Assembly (NCBI GenBank): GCA_900550005.1
Contig: URQL01000121.1
Span: forward strand, 1 to 5,488
Direction: 5' to 3'
Length of the DNA: 5,488 bases
DNA from: an uncultured Erysipelotrichaceae bacterium
GTDB taxonomy: Bacteria > Bacillota_I > Bacilli_A > Erysipelotrichales > Coprobacillaceae
The notes beneath the pieces are model-generated. The model did no database searches. It saw only the letters and a program-made list of their open reading frames with translations, and had not been told where the DNA came from. Shown piece after piece: positions 1 to 4,825 of the stretch; within the stretch, counting starts at the first letter, position 1, and each line of letters starts with the position of its first letter. The position numbers were made by a program, and so were the translations under genes.

Positions 1-162
1 AATCTTCTTAGGATCAATTCCCACTTCATTAATTAGATAAGCAATACGATAAGTTAGTACTCTTGTTTTACCTGAACCCGCACCTGCTATAATTCGTGTA
101 TGACTTGCAACATTAGTAGCAGCTTCATACTGTTCAGGATTCAATTCTTTTTTTAAATCCAT
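1..162 (-). CDS. pcrA: UvrD/PcrA-type ATP-dependent DNA helicase, N-terminal 54 residues (partial)
   Basis: Superfamily 1 3'-5' DNA helicase used in DNA repair and replication-conflict resolution. Only the first 54 codons are present; the gene runs off the left edge. Seen directly: a Q-motif-like stretch LNPEQYEAA at residues 7-15, whose Gln contacts adenine in this family, followed by the Walker A loop AGAGSGKT at residues 26-33 and then TRVLTYRIAYLI. This order and spacing is that of PcrA/UvrD and is very close to Bacillus-type PcrA as I remember it. The ATG at 162-160 was chosen because AAGGTGATG (175-167) lies just upstream. It is transcribed divergently from the small gene at 265. In many Bacillota pcrA is followed by ligA, which would lie outside the window. 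RecB/AddA-type or other UvrD paralogues cannot be fully excluded from 54 residues. Confidence 0.88.
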   Translation of the reverse strand, partial: MDLKKELNPEQYEAATNVASHTRIIAGAGSGKTRVLTYRIAYLINEVGIDPKKI

Positions 163-179
163 TTTTCATCACCTTTTTC

Positions 180-208
180 ATTATACTAAAATTATGTTCT
201 AATTGAAA
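180..208 (-). promoter_or_regulatory. Putative promoter of the helicase gene
   Basis: Read on the minus strand, a perfect TATAAT (185-180) is preceded, after 17 bases, by TTTCAA (208-203), a 3-of-6 match to the -35 consensus. The predicted start of transcription falls near the ribosome binding site, so the leader would be extremely short. The -10 is convincing; the -35 and the exact start site are not. Confidence 0.45.
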
Positions 209-237
209 TATCTAAACTTTTTTATTTTATCTACCTA

Positions 238-246
238 TGTTATAAT
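238..246 (+). promoter_or_regulatory. Extended -10 promoter of the small gene at 265
   Basis: TGT followed by TATAAT (238-246) forms an extended -10 element, common in Bacillota, with no good -35. Transcription would start around 253, directly at the ribosome binding site, so the transcript leader would be only about a dozen bases. Confidence 0.5.
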
Positions 247-252
247 TTTATC

Positions 253-260
253 GAGGTGAT
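253..260 (+). promoter_or_regulatory. Ribosome binding site deciding a TTG start at 265
   Basis: GAGGTGATC pairs with the 3' end of 16S rRNA. GAGG lies eight bases before the TTG at 265. The alternative GTG at 256 is part of this site itself, so it is very unlikely to be the start. Confidence 0.75.
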
Positions 261-264
261 CAAA

Positions 265-582
265 TTGAAAAACAAGATATTAATTCGTATGGTATTAAAT
301 TCTGAAGATGAAAGCATTCTTGAAGATGTTAAAAATAAACTTTCAACTCTATCTAATCACATTGAAAATCTTTCTTTTTCTCCAATGCGTCCTTATTTTC
401 GCTATAATAATTATGGAGAATGTTCAATTACATTTAATTTAGACTTAACTTACTTAGATGAATTAAAAACAAAACTTTCATCTTATTGGCAAGGTGAATA
501 TGAAGATGATATTGAAACCGATCAAATTATGGGAGAAGTATTCCATGCAAATGTTTTCTATATGAATCTACAAGTACTTTAA
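265..582 (+). CDS. Small acidic protein of unknown function (105 aa)
   Basis: I do not recognise a family. The TTG at 265 is preferred over the GTG at 256, since the latter overlaps the GAGGTGATC ribosome binding site. The 105-residue product starts MKNKILIRMVLN. It has no signal peptide, no membrane segment and no cysteine or histidine cluster. The pattern suggests a small alpha/beta fold: a hydrophobic strand (KILIRMVL), a charged helix (about residues 14-28), two central strands around an aromatic loop (RPYFRYNNYGE, then CSITFNLDL), a second helix (about 63-75), an acidic stretch (EYEDDIETD) and a last strand (VFYMNLQVL). A ferredoxin-like beta-alpha-beta-beta-alpha-beta layout is possible but is inference. 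It is a single-gene unit with its own extended -10 promoter and a terminator just after the stop. Codon use is like its neighbours, so it looks like a real gene. Confidence 0.75.
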   Translation: MKNKILIRMVLNSEDESILEDVKNKLSTLSNHIENLSFSPMRPYFRYNNYGECSITFNLDLTYLDELKTKLSSYWQGEYEDDIETDQIMGEVFHANVFYMNLQVL

Positions 583-625
583 AATAAAAAGTTCCTGATT
601 TAAAAATTAAGGAACTTTTTATTTT
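581..625. terminator. Bidirectional intrinsic terminator between convergent genes
   Basis: A perfect 16-bp inverted repeat: AAAATAAAAAGTTCCT (581-596), a 13-base loop (597-609), and its complement ending in TTTTTATTTT (610-625). It begins inside the TAA of the small gene and overlaps the TAA (626-624) of the convergent pseudouridine synthase gene. A-rich and T-rich flanks on either side allow termination in both directions. Confidence 0.88.
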
Positions 626-1328
626 AATCCTTTTTAAGTAGGGTAATCTCTTGTTCATTTAATTCACAATATTTTCCAAGAGATAATCGATCATCTAATT
701 TTAATTGATTTATGGCTATTCTTTTTAATTCAACGACTTGATTTTCTACCGATAAAAACATTTTTTTAATTTGATGATATTTTCCTTCAGTAAGAATAAC
801 TTGAGCTGTATATTCATTTAATTTTATTAAAGTTGCTTCTTTACATACCACATTTTGATCGATCACAACCCCTTTTTTAAATTGTTCAATCATTTTAGAA
901 GTAATCGGTTCTTTTAAAACAACTTCATAAATTTTTTGAACTTGATATTGCGGTAAAGTATGATGCTTAATCAAGCGAAGATCATTTGTTAAAATCACTA
1001 AACCCGTGGTATCTTTATCTAAACGGCCCATAATACGTAATTCTTCTTTATAAGGAACATCCATTAAATCTAAAATGGTTGTTTCATTTAAATCTTTTAA
1101 AGCGCTAACTACTCCCTTAGGTTTATTTAACATATAATAAATAAAAACCGGACGGGTGATTTCTTGATTATTTACTTTTACTTTTTGCTGTAATGAAATT
1201 TTCTTTTTTTTATCATAAATAATTTCATTATCAATTTGCACTTTACCTTGTTTTAAACACTCTTGTATTTCTTGTTTAGTCATTTTGCAAGTAATGGATA
1301 AATATTTATCTAAACGAATTGTTTCCAT
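624..1328 (-). CDS. rsuA: RsuA/RluB/E/F-family rRNA pseudouridine synthase
   Basis: Converts a specific uridine of ribosomal RNA to pseudouridine; RsuA of other bacteria modifies U516 of 16S rRNA. The 234-residue product has an N-terminal S4 RNA-binding domain (about residues 3-55, starting IRLDKYLS) followed by the catalytic domain. Visible motifs are LNKPKG (67-72), GRLDKDTTGL with catalytic Asp104, KIYEV with the conserved Tyr134, and EGKYHQIKKMF (about 181-191), which is motif III of the family. Length matches RsuA (about 230-240). The start is the ATG at 1328-1326, seven bases after AAGG (1339-1336); a GTG two codons earlier lies in that site and is rejected. The gene overlaps the end of the upstream alkyltransferase-like gene by 19 bases, suggesting translational coupling. 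The paralogues RluB, RluE and RluF share the fold, so the exact target base is not proven. Confidence 0.9.
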   Translation of the reverse strand: METIRLDKYLSITCKMTKQEIQECLKQGKVQIDNEIIYDKKKKISLQQKVKVNNQEITRPVFIYYMLNKPKGVVSALKDLNETTILDLMDVPYKEELRIMGRLDKDTTGLVILTNDLRLIKHHTLPQYQVQKIYEVVLKEPITSKMIEQFKKGVVIDQNVVCKEATLIKLNEYTAQVILTEGKYHQIKKMFLSVENQVVELKRIAINQLKLDDRLSLGKYCELNEQEITLLKKD

Positions 1329-1612
1329 TGACACACCTTCATATCTACTAATCCTGATTTTTTAAAAATAACCCCTTCTTGTTCTAATAAAGAACGTTGC
1401 TCATCAAATCCAGGAGCTAATCTCCCGGCATTATTAACGACACGATGGCAAGGAAAGGTTCCATACATTGAAGAAATAGAAAGTATTTTTCCAACTAAAC
1501 GTGCATTTTTAGGCATTCCAGCTAAAGCAGCAATTTGTTTATAACTTGCAACTTGACCATAGGGGATCTCTTGTACAATAGAGAGTATTAAATAAATTAC
1601 ATCTTCATTCAT
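1310..1612 (-). CDS. Single-domain O6-alkylguanine-DNA alkyltransferase-like protein (MGMT/ATL family, Cys retained)
   Basis: This 100-residue protein corresponds to the C-terminal DNA-binding and active-site domain of O6-methylguanine-DNA methyltransferase; the N-terminal domain of Ogt/Ada-type enzymes is absent. Seen directly: YGQVASYKQIAALAG (18-32) with the Tyr (24) that helps base flipping, NARLVG with the arginine finger (Arg38), and FPCHRVV (53-59) carrying the methyl-acceptor Cys55. Classical alkyltransferase-like proteins (ATLs) have Trp here, so this one could in principle still accept an alkyl group. ATLs instead bind the lesion and hand it to nucleotide excision repair, so either role is open. 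The ATG at 1612 follows AAAGGAT (1627-1621). It is first gene of a two-gene unit with the rsuA-type gene, overlapping it by 19 bases. The family assignment is firm; activity is inferred. Confidence 0.88.
   Translation of the reverse strand: MNEDVIYLILSIVQEIPYGQVASYKQIAALAGMPKNARLVGKILSISSMYGTFPCHRVVNNAGRLAPGFDEQRSLLEQEGVIFKKSGLVDMKVCQWKQFV
1334..1340 (-). promoter_or_regulatory. Ribosome binding site of the pseudouridine synthase gene
   Basis: GAAGGTG lies within the coding end of the preceding gene region and correctly spaced before ATG 1328. It decides the start against the in-frame GTG at 1334. Confidence 0.7.
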
Positions 1613-1648
1613 GATTATTAATCCTTTCTCTTTTTATGATAAATTATT

Positions 1649-1678
1649 TTTATAAAAAAACAAGAAAATATCAAGCAA
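1649..1678 (-). promoter_or_regulatory. Putative promoter of the alkyltransferase-like/rsuA unit
   Basis: On the minus strand TATAAA (1654-1649) lies 18 bases after TTGCTT (1678-1673), which matches the -35 consensus only in TTG. The region is very AT-rich, so a chance match is possible. Its -35 lies back to back with that of the divergent metal operon, so the two promoters could influence each other. Confidence 0.4.
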
Positions 1679-1682
1679 ATTT

Positions 1683-1711
1683 TATACAACTTTCTTTAAA
1701 CGTGCTATAAT
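1683..1711 (+). promoter_or_regulatory. Promoter of the COG0523 metal operon
   Basis: TATACA (1683-1688, 4 of 6 to the -35 consensus) is followed by a 17-base spacer and a perfect extended -10, TGC plus TATAAT (1703-1711). Transcription should start near 1718, giving a leader of about 50 bases. No Bacillus-type Zur box (TCGTAAT-n-ATTACGA) overlaps it. Confidence 0.65.
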
Positions 1712-1738
1712 AACTTCGAATAAAATTAAAGAAAGGAA

Positions 1739-1756
1739 TCATAGAATAGTCTATGA
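1739..1756 (+). repeat. Perfect inverted repeat in the leader of the metal operon
   Basis: TCATAGA (1739-1745), loop ATAG, TCTATGA (1750-1756). The 7-bp stem lies in the predicted leader and its last base touches the AAAGGTG ribosome binding site (1756-1762). It could be an operator for a dimeric regulator or a small RNA hairpin affecting translation. No known regulator binding site is matched, so the role is open. Confidence 0.45.
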
Positions 1757-1762
1757 AAGGTG
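1756..1762 (+). promoter_or_regulatory. Ribosome binding site deciding the start at 1768
   Basis: AAAGGTG followed by five bases and ATG 1768. The in-frame ATG at 1753 has only a distant AAAGGA (1732-1737, 15 bases away) and would overlap the inverted repeat. The resulting N-terminus MIKIDIISGFLGAGKTT places the P-loop where the family normally has it. Confidence 0.75.
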
Positions 1763-1767
1763 AAATA

Positions 1768-2892
1768 ATGATTAAAATTGATATTATTTCTGGCTTTTTA
1801 GGAGCTGGTAAAACAACTTTTATTAAAAAATTAATTGATTGTTATAAAGATGAACAATTAGTCCTTATAGAAAATGAATTTGGTGACATCGGTATTGATG
1901 GTCAATTTTTAAAAGATGCAAATATCGAAATGACAGAACTTAATTCTGGATGTATCTGTTGCTCTTTAGCAGGAGATTTTAATACAGCAATCAAACAAAT
2001 CATTGATACTTATCACCCAGATCGTATTTTAATTGAACCTACAGGTGTTGCAAAATTATCTGATGTCTATGTTGCTTTGCAAGGAATCGACGAACAATAC
2101 GATATTGTTTTAGATAGTGCTACAACAATTATTGATGTTTTAAAATTTGATATGTATTTTAAAAACTTTGGTGAATTTTATATTAACCAAATTGAAAATG
2201 CAAATAACATTGTTTTATCTCACTTAGAAAATCAAAGTTCAGATCGTATTAAAACTATCTTAGATCAAATCAAAGAACATAATGTCAATGCAAATGTTAT
2301 GACTGCACCATGGCAAGAAATGAGTAATGAAAAAATTATCAAATTCCTTGAAACAAAAAATGATTTAAATCAATTTATTCAAGAAGCTATTCATGAAGAT
2401 CACCACCATCATCATGACGAAGACGAAGAATGTTCTTGCGGGCATCATCATCACCATGATGAAGACGAAGAATGTTCTTGCGGGCATCATCATCACCACG
2501 ATGAAGACGGAGAATGTTCTTGTGGACATCATCATCACCATGACGAAGAAGAAGAATGTTCTTGTGGACATCATCATCACCATGATGAAGACGGAGAATG
2601 TTCTTGTGGGCATCATCATCATCACCATGATGAACCTTTTACAAGTTGGTCAAAACAAACAACAGCTTCTTATACTCACGATGAGTTAAATGAAATTTTA
2701 GAAAAATTAACAAATGATCCTCATATTTTACGTGTTAAAGGATTAGTTCCTTCTGATGATCATAAATGGTATTATTTCGATGCTAATTACCAAGAATTTG
2801 ACATTTATGAAGGGGATCCTGATTACACAGGTAAAATCGTGGTTATCGGAGATCAAGTAAATGAAGAAGAATTAGAAAGTTGGTTTAAATAA
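1768..2892 (+). CDS. COG0523 (CobW/YciC/ZigA-like) metal-handling GTPase with His/Cys tandem repeats
   Basis: A P-loop GTPase of the family that delivers metal (Zn, Co or others) to target proteins. In the 374-residue product: Walker A GFLGAGKT (9-16), a switch region ENEFGDIGID (35-44), the hallmark metal site GCICC (61-65), Walker B-like ILIEPTG (87-93), and a C-terminal CobW_C domain (about 290-374). The usual NKxD guanine-specificity motif is replaced by SHLEN (151-155). Between G domain and C-terminal domain lie five 14-residue repeats plus a partial sixth (212-289), with 31 His and 10 Cys in all, far longer than the short His-rich linker common in the family. The next gene overlaps the stop by one base (TAATG), so the two form an operon with its own promoter. 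Zinc is the most likely metal from composition and family; cobalt or nickel are alternatives. It is not linked to cobalamin genes here. Confidence 0.92.
   Translation: MIKIDIISGFLGAGKTTFIKKLIDCYKDEQLVLIENEFGDIGIDGQFLKDANIEMTELNSGCICCSLAGDFNTAIKQIIDTYHPDRILIEPTGVAKLSDVYVALQGIDEQYDIVLDSATTIIDVLKFDMYFKNFGEFYINQIENANNIVLSHLENQSSDRIKTILDQIKEHNVNANVMTAPWQEMSNEKIIKFLETKNDLNQFIQEAIHEDHHHHHDEDEECSCGHHHHHDEDEECSCGHHHHHDEDGECSCGHHHHHDEEEECSCGHHHHHDEDGECSCGHHHHHHDEPFTSWSKQTTASYTHDELNEILEKLTNDPHILRVKGLVPSDDHKWYYFDANYQEFDIYEGDPDYTGKIVVIGDQVNEEELESWFK
2401..2634 (+). repeat. 42-bp coding tandem repeat, five copies plus partial sixth (metal-binding repeat)
   Basis: Units start at 2401, 2443, 2485, 2527 and 2569, each exactly 42 bases, then a partial copy at 2611-2634. 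Each encodes five His, then a D/E/G-rich stretch, then CSCG; the consensus is HHHHHDEDEECSCG. The partial copy has six His followed by DE. All His and Cys are kept in every full copy. Differences are mostly third-base changes (CAT/CAC, TGC/TGT, GGG/GGA) plus D/E and E/G changes in the acidic part. Units 2 and 5, and units 3 and 5, differ by only two bases, which indicates recent duplication and a likely variable copy number. Confidence 0.97.
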
Positions 2893-3830
2893 TGGTTCCA
2901 GTATATGTATTCGGTGGTTTTATTGAAAGTGGTAAATCAAGTTTTATCCTCGATACACTGCATAACGAAGATTTCACAGAAGGTACATCTTCCTTACTTA
3001 TTGTTTTAGAACAAGGTTCTGTCGATTATGACTATGGAGAACTCAAAGAAAATTGTTTAACAGATTTAGTTTATGTTGAAAAAGAATCTGATTTAACTTT
3101 TGAACTATTTGAAGACTTGAATCAAAAATATCATCCATCTCGTGTACTAATTGAATTTAATGGAACTTGGTCAATGTCTAACTTTTTAGACGTTACTGCT
3201 CCCGATGGATGGGAAATCGCTCAAATCATGACAACGATCGATGCAAGTACGTTTTCAATGTATATAAGTAATATGCGTTCAATGATGTATGAACAAATTG
3301 TTCATGCAGAACTTATTATTTGCAATCGTTGCAACGAAAATACAGACTACCTCTTCTTAAGAAACAATTTAAAATCAATCAATCCTAATGCACAAATCAT
3401 CTATGAGACAGAAGATGGAATTTTAGATCAATTACCTGAAGGACAACTTCCATTTGATATCAATCAAGATCCAATTACTATTGAAGATCATGACTTTGGT
3501 ATTTGGTATATGGATGCCATGGAAAATCCTCAAAAATATAAAGGGAAAAAAATCCATGTTGGGGGTGTTGTATTAAAGAACGAACAATATCCTGATCAAT
3601 TTGCTTTATCAAGAGAAGTTATGGTTTGTTGCGCTGATGACATTGCTCCAATTGGATTTATTTGTTACTATCGCAACGCAAGTCAATTGATGCCTGGTGA
3701 ATGGGTTGATGTACTTGCTACAATTGATAGTTATTTTGATCCAGATTATCATCAAGAAATCATTATTCTTGAAATTGAGCAATTAAAAATTGTTCCAAAT
3801 AAAGAAAACAATTTAGTATATTATAGTTAA
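2892..3830 (+). CDS. COG0523-like P-loop protein fused to a YcgQ-type (DUF1980/TIGR03943) C-terminal domain
   Basis: The 312-residue product begins with a divergent CobW-like NTPase domain: Walker A GGFIESGKSS (8-17), Walker B-like VLIEFNG (85-91) and ICNRCN (143-148) where NKxD is expected. The family's CxCC metal motif is absent. From about residue 204 it changes to a module with YKGKKIHVGG, then SREVMVCCADDIAPIGF (240-256) and MPGEWVDVLATI (267-278). This matches my memory of the soluble C-terminal part of YcgQ, the partner of the YcgR permease. No membrane segments are visible, so unlike YcgQ it should be cytoplasmic. The paired Cys246-Cys247 with Asp249-Asp250 could bind metal. Its ATG overlaps the stop of the upstream CobW-like gene, with only a weak AGAAAG upstream, implying translational coupling and a functional partnership. 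The domain calls are from recognition, not a search. Confidence 0.82.
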   Translation: MVPVYVFGGFIESGKSSFILDTLHNEDFTEGTSSLLIVLEQGSVDYDYGELKENCLTDLVYVEKESDLTFELFEDLNQKYHPSRVLIEFNGTWSMSNFLDVTAPDGWEIAQIMTTIDASTFSMYISNMRSMMYEQIVHAELIICNRCNENTDYLFLRNNLKSINPNAQIIYETEDGILDQLPEGQLPFDINQDPITIEDHDFGIWYMDAMENPQKYKGKKIHVGGVVLKNEQYPDQFALSREVMVCCADDIAPIGFICYYRNASQLMPGEWVDVLATIDSYFDPDYHQEIIILEIEQLKIVPNKENNLVYYS

Positions 3831-3831
3831 G

Positions 3832-3858
3832 CCTTGATTTTTTAATCAAGGTTTTTTT
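3832..3858 (+). terminator. Intrinsic terminator of the metal operon
   Basis: CCTTGATT (3832-3839), a TTTT loop, AATCAAGG (3844-3851) and seven T residues (3852-3858), directly after the TAA at 3828-3830. A textbook terminator that separates the operon from the dehydrogenase gene. Confidence 0.93.
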
Positions 3859-3867
3859 ATTTCAAGC

Positions 3868-3896
3868 TGTACTTCAGAATAGGTTTAAAGTATAAT
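3868..3896 (+). promoter_or_regulatory. Putative promoter of the shikimate dehydrogenase gene
   Basis: A perfect TATAAT (3891-3896) with TGTACT (3868-3873, 3 of 6) 17 bases upstream. It lies between the terminator of the metal operon and the ribosome binding site, where a promoter is needed. Confidence 0.5.
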
Positions 3897-3906
3897 ATCT
3901 AAAAAA

Positions 3907-3914
3907 GGGAGGGG
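3907..3914 (+). promoter_or_regulatory. Strong ribosome binding site for a TTG start at 3920
   Basis: GGGAGGGG, with GGAGG (3908-3912) seven bases before the TTG at 3920. There is no in-frame ATG nearby, and the family's conserved N-terminal ELIGL motif follows within ten residues. Confidence 0.8.
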
Positions 3915-3919
3915 TTATT

Positions 3920-4786
3920 TTGGAAAAAAGAATTACGGGACACACGGAACTCATTGGTTTAATTGCTAAACCTATCCGTCATAGTATTTCACCAGAATTG
4001 CATAATGCAGGGTTTCGTTTATTAAATTTAGACTATGCCTATCTTGCTTTTGAAATTAATCAAGAGGCGATTGCAGATACAATTAAAGGATTTAAGGCCT
4101 TACAAATTCATGGTTTCAATATCTCTATGCCATATAAAACCATTTTAATGGATTATATGGATGAACTTTCTAAAGAAGCAAAGATGATTGGTGCCATCAA
4201 TACTGTGGTCAACGATCATGGCATTTTAAAAGGGTACAATACGGATGGTATTGGTTTAATGCAAGCTCTAAAAAATAAAGGTCATGATCCTAAAGATAAA
4301 ACCATCATCATTGTTGGTTGCGGTGGTGCGGCAACGGCTATTACTATTCAAGCAGCTTTAGATGGAGCTAAAAAAATCACAATTTATAATAAAAAAGATG
4401 CATTTTATCCAAATGCATTAAAAACAAAAGAAAAAATCACAAAAGAACTTGATTGTATCGTTGAAGTAAAAGATTTAGCCAATTTAGACGAATTAAAAAA
4501 AGATATGCATAAAGCAGATATCTTTATTAATGCAACAAATGTCGGTATGAAGCCAAACGATGGAATCAGCTATTTACCTGATGAAAGTTTCTTTACACCT
4601 AATACATTTGTAGTCGACATCATTTATAATCCAAAGCAAACCAAACTACTTGAACTTGCTTCTAAAGCTGGATGTCAATTCATGAATGGTCTCGATATGC
4701 TTATTTATCAAGGTGCTGTAGCTTTTAAACTTTGGACAGGCGAAGATATGCCTGTTGAACAAGTAAAAAAAGAAATCAATTTATAA
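3920..4786 (+). CDS. aroE: Shikimate/quinate dehydrogenase, YdiB-type
   Basis: Reduces 3-dehydroshikimate to shikimate with NAD(P)H, the fourth step of the shikimate pathway to aromatic amino acids. YdiB-type enzymes also act on quinate. The 288-residue product shows the full set of motifs: HSISPELHN (21-29) with the substrate-binding serines, NISMPYK (67-73) with catalytic Lys73, GAINTVV (91-97), GYNTDG (105-110) with catalytic Asp109, the dinucleotide loop GCGGAA (133-138), NATNVGMKP (204-212), DIIYNP (233-238) and NGLDMLIYQGA (256-266). The stretch YNKKDAFY after the second strand resembles YdiB's NRRDEFF, where an Asp allows NAD binding; AroE usually has NRT/S there. The 288-residue length also matches YdiB. 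TTG start after GGGAGGGG. It is a single-gene unit, with a terminator before and after and no other aromatic-pathway gene in view, so a second, dedicated AroE elsewhere is possible. Confidence 0.93.
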   Translation: MEKRITGHTELIGLIAKPIRHSISPELHNAGFRLLNLDYAYLAFEINQEAIADTIKGFKALQIHGFNISMPYKTILMDYMDELSKEAKMIGAINTVVNDHGILKGYNTDGIGLMQALKNKGHDPKDKTIIIVGCGGAATAITIQAALDGAKKITIYNKKDAFYPNALKTKEKITKELDCIVEVKDLANLDELKKDMHKADIFINATNVGMKPNDGISYLPDESFFTPNTFVVDIIYNPKQTKLLELASKAGCQFMNGLDMLIYQGAVAFKLWTGEDMPVEQVKKEINL

Positions 4787-4793
4787 AAAGAAA

Positions 4794-4825
4794 GAGCTCC
4801 CTGTTAAAAGGAGCTCGTTTTTATT
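4794..4825. terminator. Bidirectional intrinsic terminator between aroE and the HU gene
   Basis: GAGCTCC (4794-4800), a 9-base loop (4801-4809), GGAGCTC (4810-4816), then GTTTTTATTTT. On the minus strand the same stem is followed by TTTCTTTTTAT, so it can terminate the convergent HU gene too. Confidence 0.9.

Noticed and set aside
1647..1658. Palindrome TTTTTATAAAAA as an operator.
   Set aside because: It is pure A/T in a very AT-rich region and overlaps a likely -10, so it is probably coincidence.
1613..1767. A Zur-type operator upstream of the metal operon.
   Set aside because: No TCGTAAT-n-ATTACGA-like sequence was found on either strand. TTCGAA (1715-1720) is only a 6-base palindrome without extended symmetry.
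1753..1767. The upstream ATG at 1753 as start of the CobW-like protein.
   Set aside because: Its nearest purine-rich site is 15 bases away and the ATG overlaps the inverted repeat. The ATG at 1768 has a well-spaced AAAGGTG and gives the family's normal N-terminus.
2401..2634. Poly-His stretches as a cloning tag or vector remnant.
   Set aside because: The His blocks are internal, alternate with acidic and CSCG segments, show drifted silent codons and sit in the position where the family has a His-rich linker.
2365..2689. Open frames antisense to, and in another frame of, the His/Cys repeat region.
   Set aside because: They exist only because the 42-base in-frame repeat leaves other frames without stops. 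Their products are low-complexity, lack ribosome binding sites and end soon after the repeat.
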